Source: Victivallales bacterium (GTDB lineage Bacteria; Verrucomicrobiota; Lentisphaeria; Oligosphaerales; Oligosphaeraceae). Taken from it: a DNA stretch of 64,000 bases. The stretch spans positions 1 through 64,000 of the forward strand of contig JAFZWH010000134.1 in the NCBI GenBank assembly GCA_017617415.1, given 5' to 3'. The notes below the pieces were generated by a model, which saw only the letters and a list, made by a program, of their open reading frames with translations, made no database searches and had not been told where the DNA came from. The position numbers were made by a program, and so were the translations under genes. Of this stretch, positions 52,481 through 61,071 are shown piece after piece (within the stretch, counting starts at the first letter, position 1; each line of letters begins with the position of its first letter).

Positions 52481-54148
52481 ATGGACATCGTGATTTCCCC
52501 TACTCCTCTGGACATCGTCACCCGTGATGACATTCGACTATCGGGACAATACTGGACGCCTTCCGCGGACTCCTCGCCATCACTTCCGATTGTGCTCTGC
52601 CGCACTGCGCAACCGCTTTCCCACATGGAGGCATTTGCCCGAGAACTTGTTCAACAGGGTTATCCAGTCGTATTGCAATCGGTGCGCGGGCGTGGTTCCT
52701 CCCGTGGGAGATTTCGCCCTTACTTTCAGGAATTGGAGGACGGCGAGGACACCGTTCTGGCATTGCAACGCAAGAACTTGCTAAGTAGTCGCACAGTATT
52801 GCCCGTCGGTCTGGGATATGACGGTCAATCGGCATTATCACTGTCACTCTCCGCCCCGTGCGAGTGTCTCTGCGCCCTGGCGGCTTCCGCCCCTTCGGCA
52901 TCGCATTTTCATTCAGGGCTATGCACCAACGGCATACCAACAGGCTTTGCGCTCTATCGTCTGGCTCGGTGGCTTCCTAAGTACGCCTATCTCAGCCGTG
53001 CCGCCTTTTCCGCCTGGCTGGCCCAGCCGCGCTGGGGAAATGGTCTATCGCCCTTCTCTGCCTCTCCCGCCTTAGAGGAATGGGTGCTGGAACTCCGAGC
53101 CAGCCCGACCTTCAATTCTTTCTGGAAGCATCCGACGCTCTGTCCGCGCTCCTTTCTGCGAAATCTGCCCGATCTACCGACCTTCCTGGCAACTGGCACC
53201 GCCGCAACCACCTGCGCCGGCACGATGAGCCTGGCACAGCAAATCTCCGCACGCAACTCCGAACCCCTGGAACTGTGGATGGGAGACTGGGATGACGATG
53301 TGCTGGAGGACTATGCCCCTACCGCTCCCGTCACCCAGCGGCTGATTGATTGGCTTCAGAGATTTTCTCAGAAAAATGGCACGAACGCCCTCGGAGACCA
53401 AAATATCCACTATCTTATTCAGAAAGGTGATGGCCAGCCACATTGGCAAGGTTGGACCAACTGGCCCAGCCTTAACCAAGTGCCCCAGAAGTTCTACCTG
53501 ACACCTGGAAGCCTTTCGCCCACACCGCCAGAAACCACCGCCACCAGCGACTACTTTGACAATCCGCTGGAATCGCCGCCCTCCGGCAACGATTGGTCCT
53601 TCACGTCATGCGAACCCCGTTTCGGGGAATTTCGGTTGCCTCTGGCGATTCGAGGCGATGTCCTTGCCTTCACCTCACCGCCTTTCAGCGCAACGACAAC
53701 GCTTCTGGGCAGTCCGCGCCTCCGTCTTCGCGTCTCCTCCAATCGCGCAGACACGCAGTTCCTCGTCCGGCTGGTGCTTGTCCCTTCCACGGGAAGTGCC
53801 CACGCCATCGCTTTCGGTGCCGCTCGATTAGCGCTGCGCTATGGTCCCGAAAACCTGGTCGCCTTCTCGCCTGGGGCGGACATGCCTGCGACGCTGAATT
53901 TCTCCATGCAGCCACTGGCATGCGAACTCCCGCCCGGCAGTCGTCTGCGGCTGGAAGTGTGCACCAATGACTTTCCGCGTTTTCCACTCGCCACCAATGC
54001 ATTGCCCAAAAAAGGCGTCATCGCCTATCCACGTCCAGTCCGCAATGCCATCGAATTCGACCCACGCGGTACCAACCGCCTGATTCTGCCCATCTTCAAC
54101 AAGGCTCCGCCGACAACCGTCGTTCCTGACGGCACCCTTCGGAAATAA
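52481..54148 (+). CDS. CocE/NonD (S15)-family protein lacking the catalytic triad
   Basis: A 555-residue protein with the layout of the CocE/X-Pro dipeptidyl-peptidase family: an alpha/beta-hydrolase domain with a helical insert, then a jelly-roll domain from about residue 360. The nucleophile motif GxSYxG is GLGYDG (110-115), so Ser is Gly112. The Asp motif GGWYD is GTAAT (Thr243), and the His motif GPWxH is GDWDD (Asp272). All three catalytic residues are replaced, so hydrolase activity is unlikely. No signal peptide. ATG at 52481 preferred over a frame start at 52439. It precedes ssb by 34 bases. Confidence 0.85.
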   Translation: MDIVISPTPLDIVTRDDIRLSGQYWTPSADSSPSLPIVLCRTAQPLSHMEAFARELVQQGYPVVLQSVRGRGSSRGRFRPYFQELEDGEDTVLALQRKNLLSSRTVLPVGLGYDGQSALSLSLSAPCECLCALAASAPSASHFHSGLCTNGIPTGFALYRLARWLPKYAYLSRAAFSAWLAQPRWGNGLSPFSASPALEEWVLELRASPTFNSFWKHPTLCPRSFLRNLPDLPTFLATGTAATTCAGTMSLAQQISARNSEPLELWMGDWDDDVLEDYAPTAPVTQRLIDWLQRFSQKNGTNALGDQNIHYLIQKGDGQPHWQGWTNWPSLNQVPQKFYLTPGSLSPTPPETTATSDYFDNPLESPPSGNDWSFTSCEPRFGEFRLPLAIRGDVLAFTSPPFSATTTLLGSPRLRLRVSSNRADTQFLVRLVLVPSTGSAHAIAFGAARLALRYGPENLVAFSPGADMPATLNFSMQPLACELPPGSRLRLEVCTNDFPRFPLATNALPKKGVIAYPRPVRNAIEFDPRGTNRLILPIFNKAPPTTVVPDGTLRK

Positions 54149-54182
54149 ATCCTCTCACTTTTCACTTTTTTCCATTACATTT

Positions 54183-54689
54183 ATGAGCGCAAATTTAAAT
54201 AAAGTTTTGCTGGCTGGTCGTGTCAGCATCCCCCCGCAACTCAAGTCCTCCATCGGCGGAGTGACTCTCTGCAACTTCAATATCGCCATCAACCACCGTT
54301 TCCGTGCCTCTGACGGCAGTCAACGCGAGGAGACGGACTTCATGGAGATCACCACATTTGGCAAGACCGCCGACCAATGTGCCAATTACCTCAAAAAGGG
54401 CAACCCCGTCTTCCTGGAGGCACACCTCAAACAAGACACCTGGGTGGACAAAAATACCGGCCAGAACCGATCCCGTCTAACCCTCGTCGCCGACCGTGTG
54501 CATTTTCTGGGCGGCGTCCCCACCCCGGAAGCCGTTCCTATGGATCCAGAGGTCCAACAGGCTTTCCGCCAAGCGGCAGCCCCGCCGCAACGCGCGCCAG
54601 CCATCCCCCAAATGCCGTCGCCGACAAGTACCCCGTCAGCAGAAATACAGTCGATGCCAGAACAGGAATACGGCGACGTGCCATTCTAA
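54183..54689 (+). CDS. ssb: Single-stranded DNA-binding protein
   Basis: A 168-residue OB-fold protein: NLNKVLLAGRV, LCNFNIAINHRF, DFMEITTFGKTADQCANYL, VFLEAHLKQDTW, LTLVADRVHFLG. A Pro/Ala-rich linker leads to the acidic tip EQEYGDVPF that recruits repair and replication proteins. It is 34 bases after the CocE-like gene. Length is typical. Confidence 0.96.
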   Translation: MSANLNKVLLAGRVSIPPQLKSSIGGVTLCNFNIAINHRFRASDGSQREETDFMEITTFGKTADQCANYLKKGNPVFLEAHLKQDTWVDKNTGQNRSRLTLVADRVHFLGGVPTPEAVPMDPEVQQAFRQAAAPPQRAPAIPQMPSPTSTPSAEIQSMPEQEYGDVPF

Positions 54690-54695
54690 CCTCAA

Positions 54696-54718
54696 GGAGG
54701 TGGATTCTCCACTTCCTC
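54696..54718. terminator. Hairpin after ssb
   Basis: GGAGGTGGA-TTC-TCCACTTCC forms a 9-bp stem with one G-T pair, seven bases after the ssb stop and in front of the convergent small gene. No T-run on either side. Confidence 0.4.
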
Positions 54719-54736
54719 CAGAATTGGTCTTACATA

Positions 54737-55075
54737 CTATTCCCCATGTGCATGCCGCATACGACGCCATGCCTTCCAAGCACGTGGGATGCGGGCACGG
54801 AAGCTGCGCACAGTGCCACGGCCGGCCAATAGAATTCCCACCCCCAGCATCAGCCAGGAGCCGAGGTAGATCAGCGCCGCCAGCCGATAGCAGATTGGAG
54901 AATCGCAATGCACTGCCAAGAAAAGGCATAGAGCAGAACCTCCCCAGCCCACCGGGACATTCAGCGCGACCATCAGCAGCCCCAGCAATGTGTGAAACGA
55001 ATAATGTTCTGTGAAAAACAACCGCTTCAGCGTATGCGAGAGAAATTCACAAAAGTTGGGACAGTGACCAATCAC
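54737..55075 (-). CDS. Small hypothetical membrane protein
   Basis: A 112-residue protein with two predicted membrane segments (about 28-50 and 62-85: LLGLLMVALNVPVGWGG, LAALIYLGSWLMLGVGILLA) and a basic C-terminus (RSFRARIPRAWKAWRRMRH). It starts with GTG that overlaps the rsmE stop by four bases (GTGA), so translation is coupled; this supports it as a real gene. No family was recognised. Confidence 0.65.
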   Translation of the reverse strand: MIGHCPNFCEFLSHTLKRLFFTEHYSFHTLLGLLMVALNVPVGWGGSALCLFLAVHCDSPICYRLAALIYLGSWLMLGVGILLAGRGTVRSFRARIPRAWKAWRRMRHAHGE

Positions 55076-55818
55076 GAACTCCTCCCATCCGGCTCAGGCA
55101 AACGGCCAAACAGAAATCCAGTCAGCGCCGGCACCGCCGTCTCCACGCGCAGAGTGGCAGTACCAATGGTGACGGGGATGACGCCTGCGGCAAGCAAAGC
55201 CTTCTCCTCATCGTCAGCAAAGCCGCCCTCCGGCCCCACCCAGAGGCGTTGCACGCGTCGGGCGGTTTCAACTGAAAGCGGTTGATGGGGTGTCGCCTCG
55301 GCGGCCGGCGATGCCCCGAAAACTCCCGGAACGCCATCCGCCAGCACTGCCGAGAACTCCCGTGGCGAACGCACCTCCGGCAACCAGGGATTGCATGACT
55401 GCTTGAGCGCGGCAATCAGCGTCTCCTGCCAGCCATCCGCAATTCCATCGGGACGCGCCACGCCGTAACGACAAAGAATCGGCTGAATGACTGCATACCC
55501 AAGTTCCGTGGCGGCTTTGAGCACCAAATCAAAGGCCTTGCCACGCGGTGGAGCCACGCACAACTCCAGCGTTGGTTCACTCTGCTGATATAACTGCATG
55601 TCCAGAATTTGGCACATCGCCTGATGCACACGGCGCACGCCTGGTTCCGGTGGAAGTAACTTCGCGCGGGCGACTACCCCCCGCCCATTGAGCAGGAGCA
55701 GTTCGTCACCGGGCTGCATCCGCAGCACGCGGAGTGCATGCTGGCTCTCGCCCGCCGACAAAGCCACGGCAGAGTCTCCCGCAGTCAACTCTGGAATGTA
55801 GAATCGTCGCAACTGCAA
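55072..55818 (-). CDS. rsmE: 16S rRNA (uracil-1498-N3)-methyltransferase RsmE
   Basis: A 248-residue SPOUT-class methyltransferase acting on 30S subunits. An N-terminal PUA-like domain (RRFYIPE, ESQHALRVLRMQPGDELLLL) precedes the knotted domain with KAFDLVLKAATELGYAVIQP, ALKQSCNPWLPEV, LWVGPEGGFADDEEKALLAA and GTATLRVETAVPAL. These are the family's conserved blocks. The start is a TTG at 55818; no ATG fits. It lies 15 bases after the FAD oxidoreductase gene. Confidence 0.94.
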   Translation of the reverse strand: MQLRRFYIPELTAGDSAVALSAGESQHALRVLRMQPGDELLLLNGRGVVARAKLLPPEPGVRRVHQAMCQILDMQLYQQSEPTLELCVAPPRGKAFDLVLKAATELGYAVIQPILCRYGVARPDGIADGWQETLIAALKQSCNPWLPEVRSPREFSAVLADGVPGVFGASPAAEATPHQPLSVETARRVQRLWVGPEGGFADDEEKALLAAGVIPVTIGTATLRVETAVPALTGFLFGRLPEPDGRSS

Positions 55819-55833
55819 AATGTTATCCGTATT

Positions 55834-57102
55834 TTAGACATGTCCAAAGGCAGGGGCGTATTCGCCAGTGGCAGCGGAGCCATCTGGCACCAGCGCATCG
55901 TCAAAATGAATCCGCACATTCTGGGCGTCCTGTCGTTTCTGGAGTTCCTGCACCTCTATTGAATCGAAACCCCGCCCAGTGTCCAGCGCCAGACACGCGG
56001 CGTTTCCGATGGCCTGTCCGGTGAGAATCGCCGGCGGAATCACCCGCAGGACATCCCATCCGTAGCCAGTGCCCGCTGCGCACCGTCCGGCGGTCGCGAT
56101 GTTGTCGTAGCCCTTTTGGAACAATGTGCGATAGGGCACCTCATAGAGGAAATCCCGACGGTCGAAATCACAGATGGCGGCGACCGAGTCGTCGAAATGC
56201 CGATAGGCATCTTCTGCTTTCAGGACATACTCGCCCGCGATACGGCAACTGGTACGCGACTGCGGCATCAGAGGAATCAAGAGTTCGTAGGTATTGGCTG
56301 GCACCTGCTCGTATTTTCGAAGCAAGCACTTCTGGTTGCGCAGAAGATACGCGGTCGTCTCGTCAGTGGAGGTCCCGTGCCACAGCGGGATTTCTTCCGG
56401 CTGTTGGTGTCCATAGAGGTCGGCCGGACCACCGAAACTCAACTCGAAGGCACGCCCAATATCTCCGCTTTCCGCCGCCTGGCGGCAGGACTCCAGGGTG
56501 ATCGCCTTCGCCATGTAGGTCTCGAAATTCTCGCCGACGACCACTTGCATCCCCGCGCGACGCATCAGGTCGCCGTCGCCAGTCACATCAATGAACATCT
56601 TGCCGCGGATGAACTCGCGACCGGATTTTCCCTCGACGATCACGCCGCGGCAGTGCCGCCCGTCCATCACCGGCGTGGAGACAATGGTGTCCAGCAGGAG
56701 ATCCACGCCGGAGTCCTCCAGAAACTTAAGCATCGCCATCCCGAAGCAGACCGGCGAATAGCGCACGCAGTAGCGGACCGCCGTTGGCTCGGCCGGCTGC
56801 CCGTTCGCCCACTCCTTGGGCACCTGCGCCCAGCCGTATTTTCGGGAGAGTTGCGCCAGTTCCTCGCAGAGTCCGAAGATAATCTGCGTGCCTCGCCCGT
56901 TGCACATCGGCACAAAGAGGTTCACCTGCCCCAGCGTACCCAGCCCACCAAGGAGGTTGCTCTTTTCAATCAGGAGCGCCCGTTTGCCTGAGCGAGCAGC
57001 CGTCAGCGCGGCTGCCACGCCGGCCACGCCGCCGCCCGCCACAACAATATCGTAACTGTTCGCACGCACGGGAATCTGTTCGCGATAATCTAAAGTTTCC
57101 AT
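55834..57102 (-). CDS. FAD-dependent oxidoreductase (FAD_oxidored type)
   Basis: A 422-residue flavoprotein. YDIVVAGGGVAGVAAALTAA is the dinucleotide-binding fold, followed by LLIEKSNLLGGLGT with the second FAD contact, KMFIDVTGDGDLMRRAG, and the C-terminal IATAGRCAAGTGYGWDVLRV with the ligand-binding block. This matches the FAD_oxidored family, common in polysaccharide loci of Lentisphaerota and Planctomycetota. No signal peptide. Start set at 57102. It lies 41 bases after the large secreted protein gene and shares its operon with rsmE. Substrate unknown. Confidence 0.9.
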   Translation of the reverse strand: METLDYREQIPVRANSYDIVVAGGGVAGVAAALTAARSGKRALLIEKSNLLGGLGTLGQVNLFVPMCNGRGTQIIFGLCEELAQLSRKYGWAQVPKEWANGQPAEPTAVRYCVRYSPVCFGMAMLKFLEDSGVDLLLDTIVSTPVMDGRHCRGVIVEGKSGREFIRGKMFIDVTGDGDLMRRAGMQVVVGENFETYMAKAITLESCRQAAESGDIGRAFELSFGGPADLYGHQQPEEIPLWHGTSTDETTAYLLRNQKCLLRKYEQVPANTYELLIPLMPQSRTSCRIAGEYVLKAEDAYRHFDDSVAAICDFDRRDFLYEVPYRTLFQKGYDNIATAGRCAAGTGYGWDVLRVIPPAILTGQAIGNAACLALDTGRGFDSIEVQELQKRQDAQNVRIHFDDALVPDGSAATGEYAPAFGHV

Positions 57103-57143
57103 GACGACTATTCTTGCAGGACTATGAAAATACCTCGGAACTC

Positions 57144-59759
57144 TTACTCCTCCGACTCCAGCAGGAAGGGCGTGACGGCAAAGAAATTCACGCCGAGGTT
57201 CTCGCCTGGCTGCGCAAGCGCATTGTCCAGCGTGATGGCGACCTCTGGGGCAGTGGCGATGAAGACGATGTGATGAAGATTCGGACGAACGCAGTCGTTG
57301 TTCTGCGCATAGCGACCCGTTTGACGACGGTCGATATGATGCCAAGAAAGGTCGTCGCGGACCACGGCGCCATCGCCAAGCGTGGCACGGATACCGATGT
57401 CTTTGCCATTTACCCGCTTGGCGTGAGCATCATCGGCGTCGAAGGCAATGAACTGGAGCAAGTAGGCACGGCCGGGTTCCAGCCCCGTGGCGGTCTGGGT
57501 CAAGGTGCTGGTTTCCTCACTGGTCTTGTGGAAGACCGCGAAGGTGTCGCCGATGCCGCCGTTGCCACCCCAGCGGTTCTGTGAAGTCGCGGCCAGGCCG
57601 GGGCAGGAATCCAGCGTGACATCGCCCTGTGCCTTCCAGCCGTCAAAGTTCCTCCGGAAGTCTCCATTGATCACATGTCCAGGGAGATAACTGAAACCGT
57701 ATTCATCGGAGAGCATCGTGGTCTTGCCCTCGACGCAGTAATGACGCAGAAGCATGTATGCCCAGCGGTGCAGTTCGTGGTCGGCGTAGTAACTTCCCCA
57801 GTAGCCGATGCAGCCCAGTCCCGCAAACTCCGGATTGTTGGCAATCAAGTTGAGCTGCATGTCCAGGTAGTACTTGTAGTCCACTTCGGGATGGTGGTGC
57901 AAGGAGAGGATGGGCAGTTGGTTGAAGTCGCCAAAGATGACACCGGTGGAGCCGATGACGCCTGGGAGGGTCTGCCGGAACTTCCGCACCGTGTCGGTCA
58001 CATAGTCGTCCAGATACTCCCGTGCTGCCTGCTCGGTAGCCTTGGTACGGCAGTATGCCTCGATAAGCAGCTTGCCCTGGCCATGCGATGCATCCACGCA
58101 GGCGGCCATGAAATCATGGTCCACGCCGGGAGTGTTGGGCTTCCCGACAATCCAGGTGTAGATGAGACGTGCCGCCGTCCGCAGATCGTTGCCTTCTGGA
58201 GATGGCTTCCCGACAATCCAGGTGTAGATGAGACGGTCGTTGGGATTCTGGTAGGCGCGGACGCCCTGAGTGAAATTGACCAGGGAACCGGGCTGGTTGA
58301 AGAACTGCTCGTCGCAGGTCACGCCGTCATACTGCGGCGCGTTCATGCCGGGACTCCCGCTGAGCAGTTCAGGCATCGTCTCCGGAGTGGCCGGACGCGT
58401 GCAGTTGAGGTTGCCCAGCCAGCGGTATCCCTGTGCGCGGAACCACTCGCGGTACTCTGGCGGAATGTTCCCACCATTCTGCGTGGTGATGGCCGGAAGG
58501 CCATACCGTTGCTGGAAAGCCCAGTCATAGGGGGGATTCTCCGTGACCAAACTGTTGGTACATGGGCAATAGTTAAACACCTCGGCAATTGAGCGAACCA
58601 CCAGATGCGCACCGGCGGATGCGTCACCACTGACCGTGAGCGTGTGGTCGCCAGCGGGAATGTTCCGGAAGGTCTCGTGGCGAGGCGTCTCTTGGGTGAC
58701 GACTTGTCCGGACTTGTCCAGAATTGCCACGAATTGCCCTGAATTGTCTGTTTCGATTGCAATAAACACCCAGCCGTCTCTCGGTGTGTTGAAATGCAAT
58801 GTCTGACCATCGGTTTCCACCGTGGCATTCAGGACTTCAGTGACCAAGTTGTTGAGGCGGCGGTGGCCGACCGTGGAAAGCGATGGCGGCTGGATAACCG
58901 TAAACTCTTGGGAACTAGAAAAGAGTTCCTCGCCGGTAGCACGATTGCGAATGGTTACCGTGAGAACACCCTCCCGCGCACCAGAGGGCAGCGAGACGGT
59001 GGTCAGTCCACGCTGAAGAGGTTCCGCCATGGTCCCAGCGGCGTCCGAGGCAGATAACGTCAACTCCAAATCTGTCAGGTCGAGCTGGTCTGAGGCGAAG
59101 AGCCGGAAGGCAAGCTGCGGATTGTCGGCAGGAATCTGGTGTGGGCGTGGCTCCCAGGGAACCAGCAGTGGTTTGCTGAGAATCCGTCGGAGAGGTGAGG
59201 AGCTGGAATCCTCCTGCGCCCGCTGGCTGACGGCGGTGACCTGGAAGTCTGCCACATCCAGTTCTCCAGTAAAACGGCAGGCATAGATAGCGCTGAAGTA
59301 GGACCCGTCAGGAGAGTCCACCATCGTATAGTCGCTCTCCACGAATGTCCAGTCCTGCGTGCCTTGGAACTTCGTGGGACCGACTGCTTTGGTCCAGCCT
59401 TGGTTGCCGACGATGGCACCGGCATTGGGCGAGGCAAAGTCCCGAGTTCGCACCCATGCAGAGATGTGGTAGAGTTCCCCAGGAACCACGAACAGACCAT
59501 ACTGGCGCAACACCGTCTCGCCGACGGTGGGCGTGTCGCCAAAATTCACGAAACTCACATACGGTCGATCCTCCGGGCCGCCATTGGCATAGTATGTCAG
59601 ATACTGCCCCTCGCCTTCCACACCCCAGTATTCCGGTGGCGTGTCCGTACGGTCGCTTTTCAGCTTGCCATTGAGAAGGAGATTCTCGCCCGGCTGAACG
59701 GCCGCCAGCAACGACATGACAAAAATGGGCAGAATTGCACAGGCTTGTCGGATAATCAT
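57144..59759 (-). CDS. Large secreted multidomain protein, glycoside-hydrolase-like
   Basis: An 871-residue protein with signal peptide (CAILPIFVMSLLAAVQ). An N-terminal carbohydrate-binding-like beta-sandwich (ENLLLNGKLKSD, YHISAWVRTRDFA) is followed by beta domains, a probable TIM-barrel region (GLPAITTQNGGNIPPEYREW, YDGVTCDEQFFN, YLDMQLNLIANNPEFAG, GLGCIGYWGSYYADHELHRW), and a C-terminal sandwich (VINGDFRRNFDGWKAQGDVT) like the first. A 22-residue in-frame duplication repeats RLIYTWIVGKP near residues 510 and 532. First gene of a four-gene operon. No CAZy family assigned. Confidence 0.8.
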   Translation of the reverse strand: MIIRQACAILPIFVMSLLAAVQPGENLLLNGKLKSDRTDTPPEYWGVEGEGQYLTYYANGGPEDRPYVSFVNFGDTPTVGETVLRQYGLFVVPGELYHISAWVRTRDFASPNAGAIVGNQGWTKAVGPTKFQGTQDWTFVESDYTMVDSPDGSYFSAIYACRFTGELDVADFQVTAVSQRAQEDSSSSPLRRILSKPLLVPWEPRPHQIPADNPQLAFRLFASDQLDLTDLELTLSASDAAGTMAEPLQRGLTTVSLPSGAREGVLTVTIRNRATGEELFSSSQEFTVIQPPSLSTVGHRRLNNLVTEVLNATVETDGQTLHFNTPRDGWVFIAIETDNSGQFVAILDKSGQVVTQETPRHETFRNIPAGDHTLTVSGDASAGAHLVVRSIAEVFNYCPCTNSLVTENPPYDWAFQQRYGLPAITTQNGGNIPPEYREWFRAQGYRWLGNLNCTRPATPETMPELLSGSPGMNAPQYDGVTCDEQFFNQPGSLVNFTQGVRAYQNPNDRLIYTWIVGKPSPEGNDLRTAARLIYTWIVGKPNTPGVDHDFMAACVDASHGQGKLLIEAYCRTKATEQAAREYLDDYVTDTVRKFRQTLPGVIGSTGVIFGDFNQLPILSLHHHPEVDYKYYLDMQLNLIANNPEFAGLGCIGYWGSYYADHELHRWAYMLLRHYCVEGKTTMLSDEYGFSYLPGHVINGDFRRNFDGWKAQGDVTLDSCPGLAATSQNRWGGNGGIGDTFAVFHKTSEETSTLTQTATGLEPGRAYLLQFIAFDADDAHAKRVNGKDIGIRATLGDGAVVRDDLSWHHIDRRQTGRYAQNNDCVRPNLHHIVFIATAPEVAITLDNALAQPGENLGVNFFAVTPFLLESEE

Positions 59760-60030
59760 TTTCGTCAGGGGATTAATAATGGTCGAAAAAGGTTTTGTAT
59801 GGAGGCAATTGCAAAACTACCGTCCAACCGCAAAAGCGCCGCCAGCGAGAGGACTTCCACGCAGAACTTGAGCGATGAGGCCATCGAATGGCGTAGCGGA
59901 GGCGGGCGGGGCAATTGCCTCTAATGTATTGCGCTTTTGGCTATGTGGCGAAGTCTGCAGGGAAATTTCTCGCAAAAATGGAGCACACAGACCGACCGTT
60001 TGGTTTCAACAGGGTGCCCTCTCGGAGAAC

Positions 60031-60071
60031 CCACAAAAATAAAGGGCTAAGCCTTTGGAAAGCTTAACCCT
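60031..60071 (-). terminator. Intrinsic terminator of the prepilin-like gene
   Basis: On the minus strand, AGGG-T-TAAGC pairs with GCTTA-G-CCCT around loop TTTCCAAAG, followed by TTTATTTTTG. It lies 32 bases after the stop. The rest of 59760-60102 holds no supported gene and presumably the promoter of the large secreted protein. Confidence 0.8.
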
Positions 60072-60102
60072 ATAACTTAGAATACCTAACTGGGAACTGC
60101 AA

Positions 60103-60837
60103 TTAGTTTCTGCAAGGCCACCAGGTGCCATCGCCACTCTGGACGGGGCGGAGGTATTTGCAGAAATCATAATTTGCGATCTCCGCATTGCTGAAGGAGA
60201 CCACACTGCCATCGAAGGTGACCCCATTGCACTTGCCGGCGTGGCGGTCCTGAAGGGCATAATACGAATCTTCGTTATGCGAACGGAAGGTCGGGCGAAG
60301 GGCTTGCGCCGCCCAGGTACAGTCCCAAGTCACCGACTTGGAGGGCACCTCCGGACCATCTCCGAAGATGACCGGGCGCTCGCCGCAGTTGAAATAGCTG
60401 GAAATGGTCGCGTGAGTACGCGGTTTCTGCGAAGAATGGTCGTATGACCAGCCATAGATGTCGTAAACGTGCGCATAGGAGGTGCGGGTGGCATTGGTCC
60501 AGCCAGGATTTGCACCGTAGTCCATCGGTGGCTGGCGATGGTCGGACGGGCACTTGAACATCTTCCAGGCGAGGTTCTCTTTCCGGATGAAGTATTCCGC
60601 GACATAGTAGTCCCATCCGGTCGGTCCGTCTTGACGGATGTGGGTAGCTGGGAAGTAGTCATCGTTTTCGTCCACGTATATCAGCGAGAAGAGACCGATA
60701 TTCTTGAGGTTGCTTATGCAGGAGACGCTCCGCGCCTTCTCGCGTGCCTTGGACAAGGCAGGCAGGAGCATGGAGGCCAGAATCGCGATGATCGCAATGA
60801 CAACGAGGAGTTCAATCAGGGTGAAGGACTTTTTCAT
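60103..60837 (-). CDS. Prepilin-like secreted protein
   Basis: A 244-residue protein: MKKS then [17 protein letters not shown] and [17 protein letters not shown], Glu at +5, Ser at -1. The soluble domain has [43 protein letters not shown], and [17 protein letters not shown], the H-x-D-G region. It has its own promoter and terminator. Fourth member of this protein class in the window. Function unknown; presumably exported by type II secretion. Confidence 0.92.
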   Translation of the reverse strand: MKKSFTLIELLVVIAIIAILASMLLPALSKAREKARSVSCISNLKNIGLFSLIYVDENDDYFPATHIRQDGPTGWDYYVAEYFIRKENLAWKMFKCPSDHRQPPMDYGANPGWTNATRTSYAHVYDIYGWSYDHSSQKPRTHATISSYFNCGERPVIFGDGPEVPSKSVTWDCTWAAQALRPTFRSHNEDSYYALQDRHAGKCNGVTFDGSVVSFSNAEIANYDFCKYLRPVQSGDGTWWPCRN

Positions 60838-60884
60838 GGGGAGTGCTAAAGTTAAAGGTTAAGAAAAGCGTTTTATATGTATTT

Positions 60885-60912
60885 ATTATAGGGAAAAAAA
60901 ACGGAAAAGCAA
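60885..60912 (-). promoter_or_regulatory. Sigma-70-type promoter of the prepilin-like gene
   Basis: On the minus strand, TTGCTT (60912-60907), a 16-base T-rich spacer and TATAAT (60890-60885). The predicted start near 60878 leaves a leader of about 40 bases. Confidence 0.6.
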
Positions 60913-61071
60913 GAGATTTCCCTAAATTATGTATAAATAAGCCCTTTTCAGTTCATCCATCTCTGCTAGCCATGCCAGCAGTGAAAAACGCCCTGCCTAC
61001 GCACGAAACCCGAAATTCGCTCTATAGTACGCATAAAATGCGAAAACTTCTCAAAATCATGCAGTAACCCC

